A stretch of 13,513 nucleotides of DNA from JAKBCQ01 sp021807585 (GTDB taxonomy: Bacteria; Planctomycetota; Planctomycetia; Isosphaerales; Isosphaeraceae), in NCBI GenBank assembly GCA_027325115.1, contig DAHWFG010000511.1, positions 1 through 13,513 on the forward strand. The letters run 5' to 3'. The notes beneath the pieces were generated by a model, which saw nothing but the letters and a program-made list of their open reading frames with translations, was not told the DNA's origin and made no database searches. Below are positions 1-6,980 of this stretch, piece by piece. The position numbers and the translations under genes are program-made. Within the stretch, counting starts at the first letter, position 1, and the number at the start of each line of letters is the position of its first letter.

Positions 1-1
1 T

Positions 2-358
2 CGCGGCGGGGTCGATCCCGAGGCGACCGCGTCGACCGTCGAAATGCGATCGACTCTCCTTCGAGAGATGTGCTCGGCTCTTCATATCGACAACGTTCGT
101 ATCGACAACAATCATTCGCTCATCGAGGGGGAGCTCGGTCATTACTCGGTTCACATGGGAAGCGGTGTCGTTCATCGCATGCCCGGGGGGGCTCTGTGTA
201 TCGTCCCCGTTCACGCGCAACACCGAGGTCGCCTCTTCCTGCCGTTTGCCGACGACGATCCCAAGACCTCCGAAATCCTCTCAAAAGTTTTGATGTTGGC
301 TCGCGATCGCGAGATCAAAGATCCAAGCATCTTGGCGCAAATACGCGCCGGCGGATGA
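2..358 (+). CDS. C-terminal fragment of a DUF4132 (MolR/YehI-like) family protein
   Basis: The reading frame is open from the left edge of the window (first full codon at base 2) to a TGA at 356-358, giving 118 residues with no believable start, so the 5' part lies outside. The fragment reads as the end of a DUF4132-type protein. It has an LLRE helix, then GELGHYSVHMGSG followed by VVHR, a CIVPVH strand, FLPFADDDP, and a closing helix ILSKVLMLARD with KDPSIL. That succession is characteristic of the C-terminal domain of these large proteins. The biochemical role of the family is poorly known and I do not assign one. An ATG at 44 would start a 104-residue product, but it lies inside conserved family sequence and has no ribosome-binding site. 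Seen: the frame and motifs. Known: the family resemblance, recalled without a search. Confidence 0.75.
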   Translation, partial: RGGVDPEATASTVEMRSTLLREMCSALHIDNVRIDNNHSLIEGELGHYSVHMGSGVVHRMPGGALCIVPVHAQHRGRLFLPFADDDPKTSEILSKVLMLARDREIKDPSILAQIRAGG

Positions 359-482
359 TCGAACGGTTTCGCTCATCGAGGTGAATACACTGTTCGAGTC
401 GATTCTCTCGATTCTTTTATGAATGATGATCGAATATGATGTACGTCTGGAATCTCCATCCTCGGGATCGAAGGAGTGAACA

Positions 483-914
483 ATGGAGCTGCAAATCCCG
501 AAACGAGTGACGACCGAGGCCAAGATCGAGAATCTCAGGGATCTTTGGGATGCGGATCGAGGGGAGATCCAAAAGGAATCGGTTCGCTCGGTTACTGTTA
601 AAGACGCCTTGGTTGATACGGGGACGATGCTTTCTTTGCCGACTTCAATCATCAAACAACTCGGTTTAACTCAAACTCGATCGAGAAGGGTGAAAAGCAG
701 TATCGGTCCGGGCGAGATTTCGATGTACGACGCGGTTCGGCTGACGATCATGGATCGGGAATGCACGATCGACGTGCTCGAGGTTCCCGATACCGTTCCC
801 GTTCTCATCGGCCAAATCCCGCTCGAGATGCTCGATTTCGTAGTCGATCTTCGCGGACGCAAATTGATCGGGAACCCCGAGCACGGCGGAGAACAGATGT
901 TTGAATTGTCTTGA
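483..914 (+). CDS. Retropepsin-like (clan AA) aspartic protease, small single-domain
   Basis: This 143-residue protein has the signature of a retroviral-type aspartic protease. The catalytic triplet D45-T46-G47 sits in ALVDTGTMLSLP, and the hydrophobic-hydrophobic-Gly element VLIG at 107-110 packs against it in this fold. The closing stretch, MLDFVVDLRGRKLIGNPEHGG, resembles small clan AA proteins common in planctomycetes and cyanobacteria. Such single-domain enzymes act as homodimers, each chain giving one Asp. No signal peptide or membrane segment is visible, so a cytoplasmic location is likely. The start is firm: AAGGAG at 471-476 lies six bases before the ATG. A TATGAT at 435-440 is a possible -10 box, but the -35 region is poor. 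The gap of 124 bp after the previous gene suggests separate transcription. The substrate is unknown. Family assignment is well supported; activity is inferred from the intact DTG. Confidence 0.82.
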   Translation: MELQIPKRVTTEAKIENLRDLWDADRGEIQKESVRSVTVKDALVDTGTMLSLPTSIIKQLGLTQTRSRRVKSSIGPGEISMYDAVRLTIMDRECTIDVLEVPDTVPVLIGQIPLEMLDFVVDLRGRKLIGNPEHGGEQMFELS

Positions 915-1308
915 TCAACGATAAAAAGAATGACGATTTTTCTCCGCCTGGAGATGATGTTCGCAATCAAAACAGGTGAATTCCGCCAATAGCCCTTCGT
1001 CGATAAGTATCATAAAAATATAATATTAAATATAAAATTGTGAATGAATAGTAATGCGAGCCCGTCGGCGAACCGGTTTTGAAAATCTCGGCCGGGAAGG
1101 CGATCCGCCGCGTCTCCGGAATGAATCGCTCCGTCCACGGCTCGCCGGGAGGTTCGCCATTCCATTTGGAGACATACACGTAAATATGCATAGTTGTTCA
1201 TGTATTTGTCAGGCGGCCTTCGGCCGATCGGTCGTGTTTCCGTCGATCGCGAATCGACACGCGTTGCGGGTTTCGGTTACTCTCCTTGAGTCACGAGGAG
1301 CGCATGTT
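915..1308. other. 394-bp intergenic spacer with an AT-rich island
   Basis: I see no convincing gene here. Three parts stand out. Bases about 1008-1045 are almost pure A/T (runs such as ATAAAAATATAATATTAAAT) in an otherwise G+C-rich window. Bases about 1050-1165 return to G+C-rich sequence open in several frames, without a usable start or recognisable protein. A second A/T-rich patch at about 1175-1210 contains ATGCAT. A short hairpin, CGGCC-TTC-GGCCG, lies at 1214-1226; it has no following T-run, so it is not a standard terminator. The spacer probably carries the promoter of the nucleotidyltransferase gene, but no matched -35/-10 pair could be picked with confidence. Confidence 0.6.
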
Positions 1309-1899
1309 ATGGCGGAAGCGACGACTCAACCTTTTGGTTGGGAGCGGGCGATGATTGCGGCGGAGAAGGTGAAACAGCGGCTTCGCAGAGCCGTGACCGC
1401 TCTTGACGTCGCGGGCGTCCCCTACGCCGTCGTCGGCGGAAACGCCGTCGCCGAGTGGGTCGGGCGGATCGATGAAGACGCCGTTCGAAATACGCGCGAC
1501 GTCGATCTACTCATTCGACGTACAGATTTTCCCGCGGCGAGCGCGGCGCTCGAAGCCGCGGGCTTCGTCTATCATCATCTACTTGATATCGATGTTTTTA
1601 TCGACGGACCGCAGGGCAAACCGAGCGGAGGTCTCCATCTCCTTTATGCCGGCGAAAAAGTTCGACACGACGACGATCAACTTTTGCCCGAAATCGACGA
1701 GTCCGAACGAGGACTGGAATGTCAGGTTGTTTCGCTTGAAGCGTTGGTGCGGATAAAATTGTCAACTTATCGAACACATGATCGAGTCCATATCCTCGAC
1801 CTGCTCGCCGTCGGCCTTCTTGATCATTCCTGGCCGTCGCGTTTACCGGCGCCTCTCGGCGATCGCTTACAGGCTTTGCTCGACAACCCCAATGGATGA
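1309..1899 (+). CDS. Nucleotidyltransferase-fold protein (AbiEii/MNT-like)
   Basis: This 196-residue protein resembles small nucleotidyltransferase-superfamily proteins. An N-terminal helix leads into YAVVGGNAVAEWV (residues 39-51), the glycine-rich turn of the fold. TRDVDLLI (62-69) follows and supplies the two metal-binding acidic residues D64 and D66. LDIDVFID (92-99) may supply the third carboxylate. SLEALVRIKLSTYRTHDRVHILDLL (142-166) matches the closing Lys/His-Asp helix seen in AbiEii-type proteins. The frame is open back to 1054, but the ATG at 1309 is preferred: GAGGAG at 1295-1300 precedes it, and similarity to the family begins only after it. The overlapping ATG at 1304 is out of frame. 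Members include the toxin halves of toxin-antitoxin pairs and MNT/HEPN partners, but no antitoxin or HEPN gene is adjacent. A housekeeping or orphan role is equally possible. The substrate is unknown. Confidence 0.72.
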   Translation: MAEATTQPFGWERAMIAAEKVKQRLRRAVTALDVAGVPYAVVGGNAVAEWVGRIDEDAVRNTRDVDLLIRRTDFPAASAALEAAGFVYHHLLDIDVFIDGPQGKPSGGLHLLYAGEKVRHDDDQLLPEIDESERGLECQVVSLEALVRIKLSTYRTHDRVHILDLLAVGLLDHSWPSRLPAPLGDRLQALLDNPNG

Positions 1900-1953
1900 A
1901 ACATTTATCTGATCATGAATGTCATCATTTTCGTTTCATTTTGGATCAAGAAA

Positions 1954-1989
1954 CGGGGAGGGTTTCGCTGCGGCGCAAAACCCTCCCCG
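1954..1989 (-). terminator. Strong hairpin terminator between convergent genes
   Basis: CGGGGAGGGTTT at 1954-1965 is the exact reverse complement of AAACCCTCCCCG at 1978-1989, giving a perfect 12-bp stem with a 12-base loop that can add a small inner CGC/GCG pairing. It lies 10 bases beyond the stop of the VIT/VWA gene and 54 bases beyond the stop of the nucleotidyltransferase gene. Read on the minus strand the stem is followed by TTTCTT. It most likely ends the minus-strand transcript and may also block readthrough from the plus side. Confidence 0.75.
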
Positions 1990-1999
1990 AATCGGTATG

Positions 2000-4465
2000 T
2001 CATTTGGATTGGAAAAGTTGATTGATTGCGGCGTCGGAGAGCGTTTCCTCTCCTTCGTCGTCGATCAGAACGGTCGAACCCGCGGGGCTTCTCCAAACGA
2101 TTCGATCGCCGAGCGCGAGGATCTCCTTGAGCTCGGGATGTTTCTCGAACAGTTTGAAATAACCCTCGCCGACGAATTTGACTCGAACGCGAGGGGCTTT
2201 TTCGACGACCGAATCGTCGACCCAAACGCCGTCAAGGTTATGAAAACGTTTATCCGCGATCACACGAACCCGTTCGGATCGCGCCCCTTCGCGGACGGTC
2301 GTCTTGAGATCGGCGAGAGCCTGCGCCACATCGACTGCGCGACGTCCCGAAGTCTCGCGCATTTGTTGAACGAACATTTGCGACATCGCGTCGGAACCGT
2401 TAACCATCCGAGCGGGGAGTTGAGATTGAGCGTTCGTCGCTGCGAACTTCGCGGAAGCCGCCGCCTCGGCGCGGGTTGTTTTTTTGGCGGAGATCGGAGC
2501 TTTGGAGGCGTTGTCGGCGGGAGCGTGTGCGGTGGCGTCGAGTTTCGTCGCGGCCGAGATCGCTCCTCCACCCATGCCGCCCCCCATTCCACCTCCAGTT
2601 GTGCTCATCATTTGTAGGCCATGATGAGGCTGGTTGAACGAACCGGGATGTCCCATGCTATTCGAGTGTGGAATCGTTTGCTGATTCGCGAAGCCGGATT
2701 CGTCGGGGACGACGAGCCAGCTTGTGTACGGAGTCGCGACGCCGAATTTGGTCGCGAGCTTGACGATCTCTTCTTTGAGTTCGCGGCTTTCGCCGTTGAG
2801 TCGGATTTGATCGAGCAGATAGCCGATCTTTCGCCTCGCCCAGATCGTCGCGACGAAATCGCGGTCGGTCGCGCGGGCCGGAAGCTCGGCGTCATATGTG
2901 TGAGATTCGGCTTTATTTCCCGTTTTGCTGTGAAGAACAAAGCGAATCTTACCGGAACCCGAATAGCGACCGACGATCTGGAGCTGATCTCCCGCGAACA
3001 GGTCCGGGAGTTTGGGAGGGTACGTTTCGGAAAGCTTGACGAGCTCTGTATTCGCCGCGTGGTCGTCGCCGACGGGGATCGTCTCGAGTTTGAGATCGGA
3101 ACGGACGGGGTTTTTGATTTTGGCGAGGAGGGCGGAGGCCTTGACCTCGAGATTCTCGTCGGGTCGAACGTAGGTCGTCGCGGCGCGGGTTGATTCTGAC
3201 AATTGATCAAGCAAGTAGGTATCGACATCGAACCCGACGCCGAAGCTGAAGACTCGCGTCGCGTGCGAGTTCTTGGCTTCGAGGGTTTGGAGGATTTTTT
3301 TCGGGTCGGTCGTACCGACGGTGGGGACGCCGTCGGAGATCAGCAGAATCTGGAACGTTCGTCCCTTTTCGGTTTGGGGTTCGCGGAGCGCGAGAGCGGC
3401 TTCGAGCCCTCCGGCGATATCGGTGCCTCCGACGGCTTCGATCGACTCGATCCATTCGCGGGCGTGCTGTGTGTTCTCTGGATTCGCTTTGGTGAGTCGA
3501 TCGCGGTAGGAATCGACGACGGTGGCGAAGCGAACGAGCGCGAACCGATCGTCCTCGCGGAGGGTGTCGAGCGCCGCCTTGAGCGTTCCCTTCGCCTGGG
3601 CGATTTTTTCGCCGTTCATGCTCCCCGAGACGTCGACGACGAGGACGAGATCGCGGGGAATCGGTTGTTCGACGACTTCGGTTTTGGGGTTCAAGAGGAG
3701 CACGAAATAGCCCGGTTCATCGCGATGCGGCCGATTCGTGAGGAGCGAAAAGCCGACGTCGCCGCTCTTGGGAGCATAATACAGCAAGAAATTCTTACTA
3801 TTGATAAGCGAGTGTGTTTCGTAACCGACGATCGCCTCGCGTTCGCCCTTGCGATCAATCGAAACTTCATGTGTGGGGCTGTAGATCGGGCCGAGCGGGT
3901 GATCGCTTTTGATCGTGGCGACGAGCGAGAACGATCCCGGGGCGTCTCCCGGCGTTTTGGCGCCTTGGAGCGGGAATTCGTAGGAAACGAGATCGCCGGT
4001 CGTTCCGAGCACCTGCGTGTACTTGATCTCGATCTTTTGCACGCCGTGGGGAGGGATCGGGAAAACGCGAACTTTCCAGACGTCGCGATCGACGTATTCG
4101 AGCAACGCGGGATCGCGTAAACGCGCCACGATCTGTTCGTATGTTTTTTTCGCCTTGGCGGCGGGGATCGTCTCACCCTTCAGTTTTTTATCGCCGATCC
4201 ACATCGAAAAATCGCTCACCGCGGCGCCGCTAGGCAGCGGGAATACGTATTCGGCTTCGATGACATGCGAAGTCGCATTCATGTAAGCCTGTTCAATAGT
4301 CGTTTGAGCGATTTGGCCGTCGATCGCGACTTTAATCGTTTGCGATTGGAGCGCGAGCGGCGGCAGCGAGCGATCGGTCGGGATCAAGAGCCCCGCGGCC
4401 TGAACCGAGATCGCCGTCCAGAGGAAGATCAGGACAATCATCAAAATCGGAAGATGCGTTCGCAT
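2000..4465 (-). CDS. Exported VIT + von Willebrand factor A domain protein
   Basis: This 821-residue protein begins with a signal peptide (MRTHLPILMIVLIFLWTAIS, then VQAAG; cleavage likely near residue 24). A VIT domain follows at about 30-160 (EAEYVFPLPSGAAVSDFSMWI is typical). A VWA domain lies at about 270-440 with a complete metal-ion-dependent adhesion site: D278-x-S280-x-S282, T348 and D378. A mixed beta region extends to about 600. Next comes a Gly/Met-rich linker (GGGMGGGMGGG, 624-634), an Ala-rich stretch, and a C-terminal domain (about 730-821). VIT/VWA proteins resemble inter-alpha-trypsin heavy chains and bind protein partners through the metal site; this one probably acts at the cell surface or periplasm. 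The frame is open to 4648, but the start at 4465 is clear: AGGAGG lies five bases upstream and the signal peptide begins there. It is 202 bp downstream of the anti-sigma gene, so it may share that regulon or have its own promoter. Confidence 0.92.
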   Translation of the reverse strand: MRTHLPILMIVLIFLWTAISVQAAGLLIPTDRSLPPLALQSQTIKVAIDGQIAQTTIEQAYMNATSHVIEAEYVFPLPSGAAVSDFSMWIGDKKLKGETIPAAKAKKTYEQIVARLRDPALLEYVDRDVWKVRVFPIPPHGVQKIEIKYTQVLGTTGDLVSYEFPLQGAKTPGDAPGSFSLVATIKSDHPLGPIYSPTHEVSIDRKGEREAIVGYETHSLINSKNFLLYYAPKSGDVGFSLLTNRPHRDEPGYFVLLLNPKTEVVEQPIPRDLVLVVDVSGSMNGEKIAQAKGTLKAALDTLREDDRFALVRFATVVDSYRDRLTKANPENTQHAREWIESIEAVGGTDIAGGLEAALALREPQTEKGRTFQILLISDGVPTVGTTDPKKILQTLEAKNSHATRVFSFGVGFDVDTYLLDQLSESTRAATTYVRPDENLEVKASALLAKIKNPVRSDLKLETIPVGDDHAANTELVKLSETYPPKLPDLFAGDQLQIVGRYSGSGKIRFVLHSKTGNKAESHTYDAELPARATDRDFVATIWARRKIGYLLDQIRLNGESRELKEEIVKLATKFGVATPYTSWLVVPDESGFANQQTIPHSNSMGHPGSFNQPHHGLQMMSTTGGGMGGGMGGGAISAATKLDATAHAPADNASKAPISAKKTTRAEAAASAKFAATNAQSQLPARMVNGSDAMSQMFVQQMRETSGRRAVDVAQALADLKTTVREGARSERVRVIADKRFHNLDGVWVDDSVVEKAPRVRVKFVGEGYFKLFEKHPELKEILALGDRIVWRSPAGSTVLIDDEGEETLSDAAINQLFQSK

Positions 4466-4490
4466 TATTACCTCCTTTAACATGAAGCCT

Positions 4491-4511
4491 CGTCTCCGAA
4501 TCCCGGAGACG
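4491..4511 (-). promoter_or_regulatory. Hairpin in the leader of the VIT/VWA gene
   Basis: CGTCTCCG at 4491-4498 and CGGAGACG at 4504-4511 form a perfect 8-bp stem with a five-base loop. On the minus strand it lies about 14 bases before the AGGAGG ribosome-binding site and 25 bases before the ATG. No T-run follows, so it is not a standard terminator. It could be an mRNA-stabilising leader hairpin or an operator for a dimeric protein. The function is inference; the symmetry is seen directly. Confidence 0.4.
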
Positions 4512-4667
4512 GCCGAGATCGACACAACCGAACGACTTGAGACGCCGAACCTCAAATGAACCCGGCGCGCCTTGAAAGTGGAGCGGTGAAGCGATCGGTA
4601 CGGAGCGGGCGCCGACCCGAGCGAAACTCGATGATCGACCGATGTCATATCCTAGCGTAACGATGCG

Positions 4668-6167
4668 TTAAGGCGATTTTTTCGGGCTCGCGGCGACGAT
4701 CTCGACGATGACGATCGTCGTGGACGGTTTGGCCGCCTGGGTTCGTAGATCGCCGAACCCCGCGGGTTTTTCGATTCGCACCGAGTTGATGGCGGGAACG
4801 TGGGCGATCGGTTCGGGCGCCTGGTCGATGAGAGCTTTCAGAGCGCGCGGATTTGACGCCGGCGATTTGGCGGAGTCGGACTTCTCGTCATTGAGATCGA
4901 GATCGGCGCCGCGGTCGTGGGGGGCGCCTTTCAATGCGTCTCGAGCCGAATCGGCGACGGTCGATCGACGTTCTTTCGATTTTTTAAGTTTGACGACGCC
5001 GCGACGAGCCGGCGCGGGACGGGGATGCGTATTTACATCCTCGAGAGCGAGCTTTGTGGCGGCGAGTTCTGGCTCGTCCGGGACGGGGGACGCCTCGTGA
5101 TCGGTCGCATCAGCGCTTTCGGCGAGAACGGGGCGATGCGCGTTGGAGGCCGGTTTCGAATCGGCCGAGGCGACGGCGATTGGATCGTGATGAACGAGTG
5201 GAACGGGCTCGCCCGTCTCAATGGCAACCTCGTCGGCCTCGGCGAGACGAGCGACGACCGAATCGTCGAGCCGCGATTCGATCAATTGATTCGCGAACGT
5301 CGATTTTAAGCTCGCTTCGAGCCGTTTCAGTTCGGGCTCGTCGACCGCGAGTGCGAAGACGACCCCCTCCGAGGCGCCATCAGGATCAAAGCCCGCGCCG
5401 GGAACGATCGCGACACGGCCGTAACGCGGATCTTTGCGAGGGGTGTCGCGGACGATCGCCTCGACGCGTTCGCGGAACGATTCGTCGAGCTTTTCGGCGG
5501 CGACGACGAACCGTTTCGACGCGGGACGATCGAGAATTTGGATGAAGTTTTCACGTTCGAGTTCGCGTTCGATCTCGGTTTCGGTCGGTTCGGCGAGAGC
5601 CGCTTCAAAGCGCTCTTGATCTTCGATATCAAGCGAGCGAACGGTCTCTCCGAGAGCGCGACGCGCCATCGAGAGCCGGTCTTGTTTATTATTTAAATAT
5701 GAAGATGCGAGGTTTCGATCATGAATCGAGTTTGACGGGGAGTCGACGCGAGCGATTCGATTCGCGTCGTTTTGACGATTCGGTCGATACGCGATCGTGA
5801 TGAGCAAGAGGGCCGCGGCGGCGGCGATGACGGCGGCGTACCCGATAAAACGGCTACGGAACGAGACGATCGAAGCGAATCGATTGCTTTGATTGGAGCC
5901 GACCGCGGCGGGTCGATCGGAAAACATGCGGTAGGGGTTATCAATCGCGGGCGCGACGGCGATTCGAGCGAGCACTTCTCGAGCGAGATCGCGCGGGCAC
6001 GAGGTGCGCGATAAGGACGCGATCAAGTCGCGGGTCGAGGCGATCTTACGCATCCGATCGGCGAGGACGGGATCGACCGCGAGCGCCGCGTCGACGCGCG
6101 ACCGCTCGGCGGGATCGACCTCGCCGTCGAGGTAAGCGGTGAGCAATAAATCGTTAATTGGTTTCAT
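4668..6167 (-). CDS. Membrane-anchored anti-sigma factor with a long outer domain
   Basis: This 499-residue protein starts with a short cytoplasmic sigma-binding domain (residues 1-75; LLLTAYLDGEVDPAERSRVDAALA is a typical anti-sigma beginning). A linker is followed by one membrane helix at about 107-127 (IGYAAVIAAAAALLLITIAY). About 370 residues lie beyond it, expected outside the membrane. They include a charged helical stretch (160-245), a small mixed domain (246-310) and a low-complexity Ala/Pro/Asp-rich tail with the basic patch VVKLKKSKERR (391-401). The HxxxCxxC zinc motif of ZAS-type factors is absent; the N-terminal domain has one Cys (57), so this is a zinc-free type. The ATG lacks a clear ribosome-binding site and lies 12 bases after the last base of the sigma gene's stop, which suggests translational coupling. 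It probably holds the neighbouring ECF sigma factor inactive until an envelope signal arrives. The signal is unknown. Confidence 0.83.
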   Translation of the reverse strand: MKPINDLLLTAYLDGEVDPAERSRVDAALAVDPVLADRMRKIASTRDLIASLSRTSCPRDLAREVLARIAVAPAIDNPYRMFSDRPAAVGSNQSNRFASIVSFRSRFIGYAAVIAAAAALLLITIAYRPNRQNDANRIARVDSPSNSIHDRNLASSYLNNKQDRLSMARRALGETVRSLDIEDQERFEAALAEPTETEIERELERENFIQILDRPASKRFVVAAEKLDESFRERVEAIVRDTPRKDPRYGRVAIVPGAGFDPDGASEGVVFALAVDEPELKRLEASLKSTFANQLIESRLDDSVVARLAEADEVAIETGEPVPLVHHDPIAVASADSKPASNAHRPVLAESADATDHEASPVPDEPELAATKLALEDVNTHPRPAPARRGVVKLKKSKERRSTVADSARDALKGAPHDRGADLDLNDEKSDSAKSPASNPRALKALIDQAPEPIAHVPAINSVRIEKPAGFGDLRTQAAKPSTTIVIVEIVAASPKKSP

Positions 6168-6179
6168 AATGATAATAGG

Positions 6180-6824
6180 CTATTTCGTATTTTTGTTGAG
6201 ATCGCCTTCGATCGCCGCGACGCGACGACGGGGTCGATCGTTGCGACCTGGTTGATCGCCGATCAGTGACGTCAAACGTTTGCGTAATTCTTCGCGGGCT
6301 CGATGCAACCGACTGCGAACGGTTCCGATCGGGATGTTGAGGATCGCGGCGATCTGTTCGTAGCGCAACCCGTCGACGTCTTTGAGGACGACCACGGCTC
6401 GGAATTCGGGCGCCAATTCGAGCAGGGCGTCCTGAACGATCGTCTCGCGTTCGGCGAGTTCGAGCGGCGCCGCGGGGTCGGTTCGGTCGGGATCGTCGCT
6501 CGGGTCGAGGAAGTTGGATTCCCCTCGCGTCGAGAACGGCGACGGCGCGCGGCGATTTCGCCGCTTGCCGCTTAACGCCAAATTCACCGCGATCCGATAA
6601 ACCCATGTGTAAAACGAGCTCTCTCCTTGAAAATCGCCGAGCTTTTGGAACGCCTTGAGGAAGGCGTCTTGGAGGATGTCGGCGGCGTCGTCGGCGCAGC
6701 CGGTCAACCGGAGGAGGGGCGGGAAAAGCCGGTCCTGGTACATCTGGACCAGCGTCCCGAAGGCTTCCTTCTCCCCCGCGCGACACGCCTCAATAAGAGT
6801 CCGCTCGTCACGCCCGCTCGTCAT
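6180..6824 (-). CDS. ECF (sigma-70 family group 4) RNA polymerase sigma factor
   Basis: This 214-residue protein has the two-domain layout of ECF sigma factors. Region 2 (about 22-92) includes DAADILQDAFLKAFQKL and SSFYTWVYRIAVNLAL, the helices that bind core polymerase and melt the -10 region. An Asp/Pro-rich linker spans about 93-125. Region 4 (about 128-183) ends in the helix-turn-helix LRYEQIAAILNIPIGTVRSRLHRA, which reads the -35 element. A basic tail (190-214) follows. It is the first gene of a pair with the anti-sigma factor. The ATG at 6824 has no ribosome-binding site before it. Instead a GGAAC/CGTCC promoter ends only about eight bases upstream, so the mRNA may be leaderless and the gene may activate itself. 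Family assignment is secure; the regulon beyond this locus is unknown. Confidence 0.94.
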   Translation of the reverse strand: MTSGRDERTLIEACRAGEKEAFGTLVQMYQDRLFPPLLRLTGCADDAADILQDAFLKAFQKLGDFQGESSFYTWVYRIAVNLALSGKRRNRRAPSPFSTRGESNFLDPSDDPDRTDPAAPLELAERETIVQDALLELAPEFRAVVVLKDVDGLRYEQIAAILNIPIGTVRSRLHRAREELRKRLTSLIGDQPGRNDRPRRRVAAIEGDLNKNTK

Positions 6825-6831
6825 GGGATTT

Positions 6832-6858
6832 GGACGCTCGAAGATCCCGTTTGGTTCC
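6832..6858 (-). promoter_or_regulatory. Candidate ECF-type promoter of the sigma/anti-sigma pair
   Basis: On the minus strand GGAAC (6858-6854) and CGTCC (6836-6832) are separated by 17 bases, matching the usual -35 (GGAAC) and -10 (CGTC) elements of ECF sigma factors. The start point expected six to nine bases after the -10 would fall at or within a few bases of the ATG at 6824. The element match is seen; autoregulation and leaderless translation are inferred. Confidence 0.55.
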
Positions 6859-6980
6859 CGTCCATCGCCGCCGATTTTCCAATTCCAGGATACGAGCGTG
6901 GATGAATTTTGTCATCGGGGCGCCGCTTCGGAAGCGAGCTGATGAAATCCGCGGCGTGCGTCGACAAGCGTCATTCAGCC

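Noticed and set aside
624..640. Short repeats and half-palindromes in the protease gene
   Set aside because: They are short, within coding sequence, and explained by codon use and the general CGAT/GATC richness of the window.
1214..1226. Hairpin CGGCC-TTC-GGCCG considered as a terminator
   Set aside because: The stem is only five base pairs, there is no T-run after it, and it lies upstream of a gene rather than after one.
1054..1308. In-frame upstream extension of the nucleotidyltransferase gene (281 codons in total)
   Set aside because: The extension has no family resemblance and no ribosome-binding site; GAGGAG sits correctly before the ATG at 1309.
1309..1899. Nucleotidyltransferase gene considered as half of a toxin-antitoxin or phage-defence pair
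   Set aside because: No antitoxin-like, HEPN or other partner gene is adjacent, so the defence interpretation has no support beyond fold resemblance.
3203..4120. A 305-codon plus-strand open frame opposite the VIT/VWA gene, and others at 2621-3193 and 1919-2617
   Set aside because: They lie wholly or mostly opposite a well-supported gene with signal peptide and VWA motifs, have no ribosome-binding site or family motif, and have Glu/Asp/Arg-rich composition expected of antisense reading of G+C-rich codons.
4466..4648. 61-codon upstream extension of the VIT/VWA gene
   Set aside because: It would place 61 Arg/Ser-rich residues before a clean signal peptide, and the AGGAGG site serves the ATG at 4465.
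6154..6786. A 210-codon minus-strand open frame overlapping the sigma factor gene in another frame
   Set aside because: Its product is Arg/Pro-rich without recognisable motifs, while the other frame gives a textbook ECF sigma factor.
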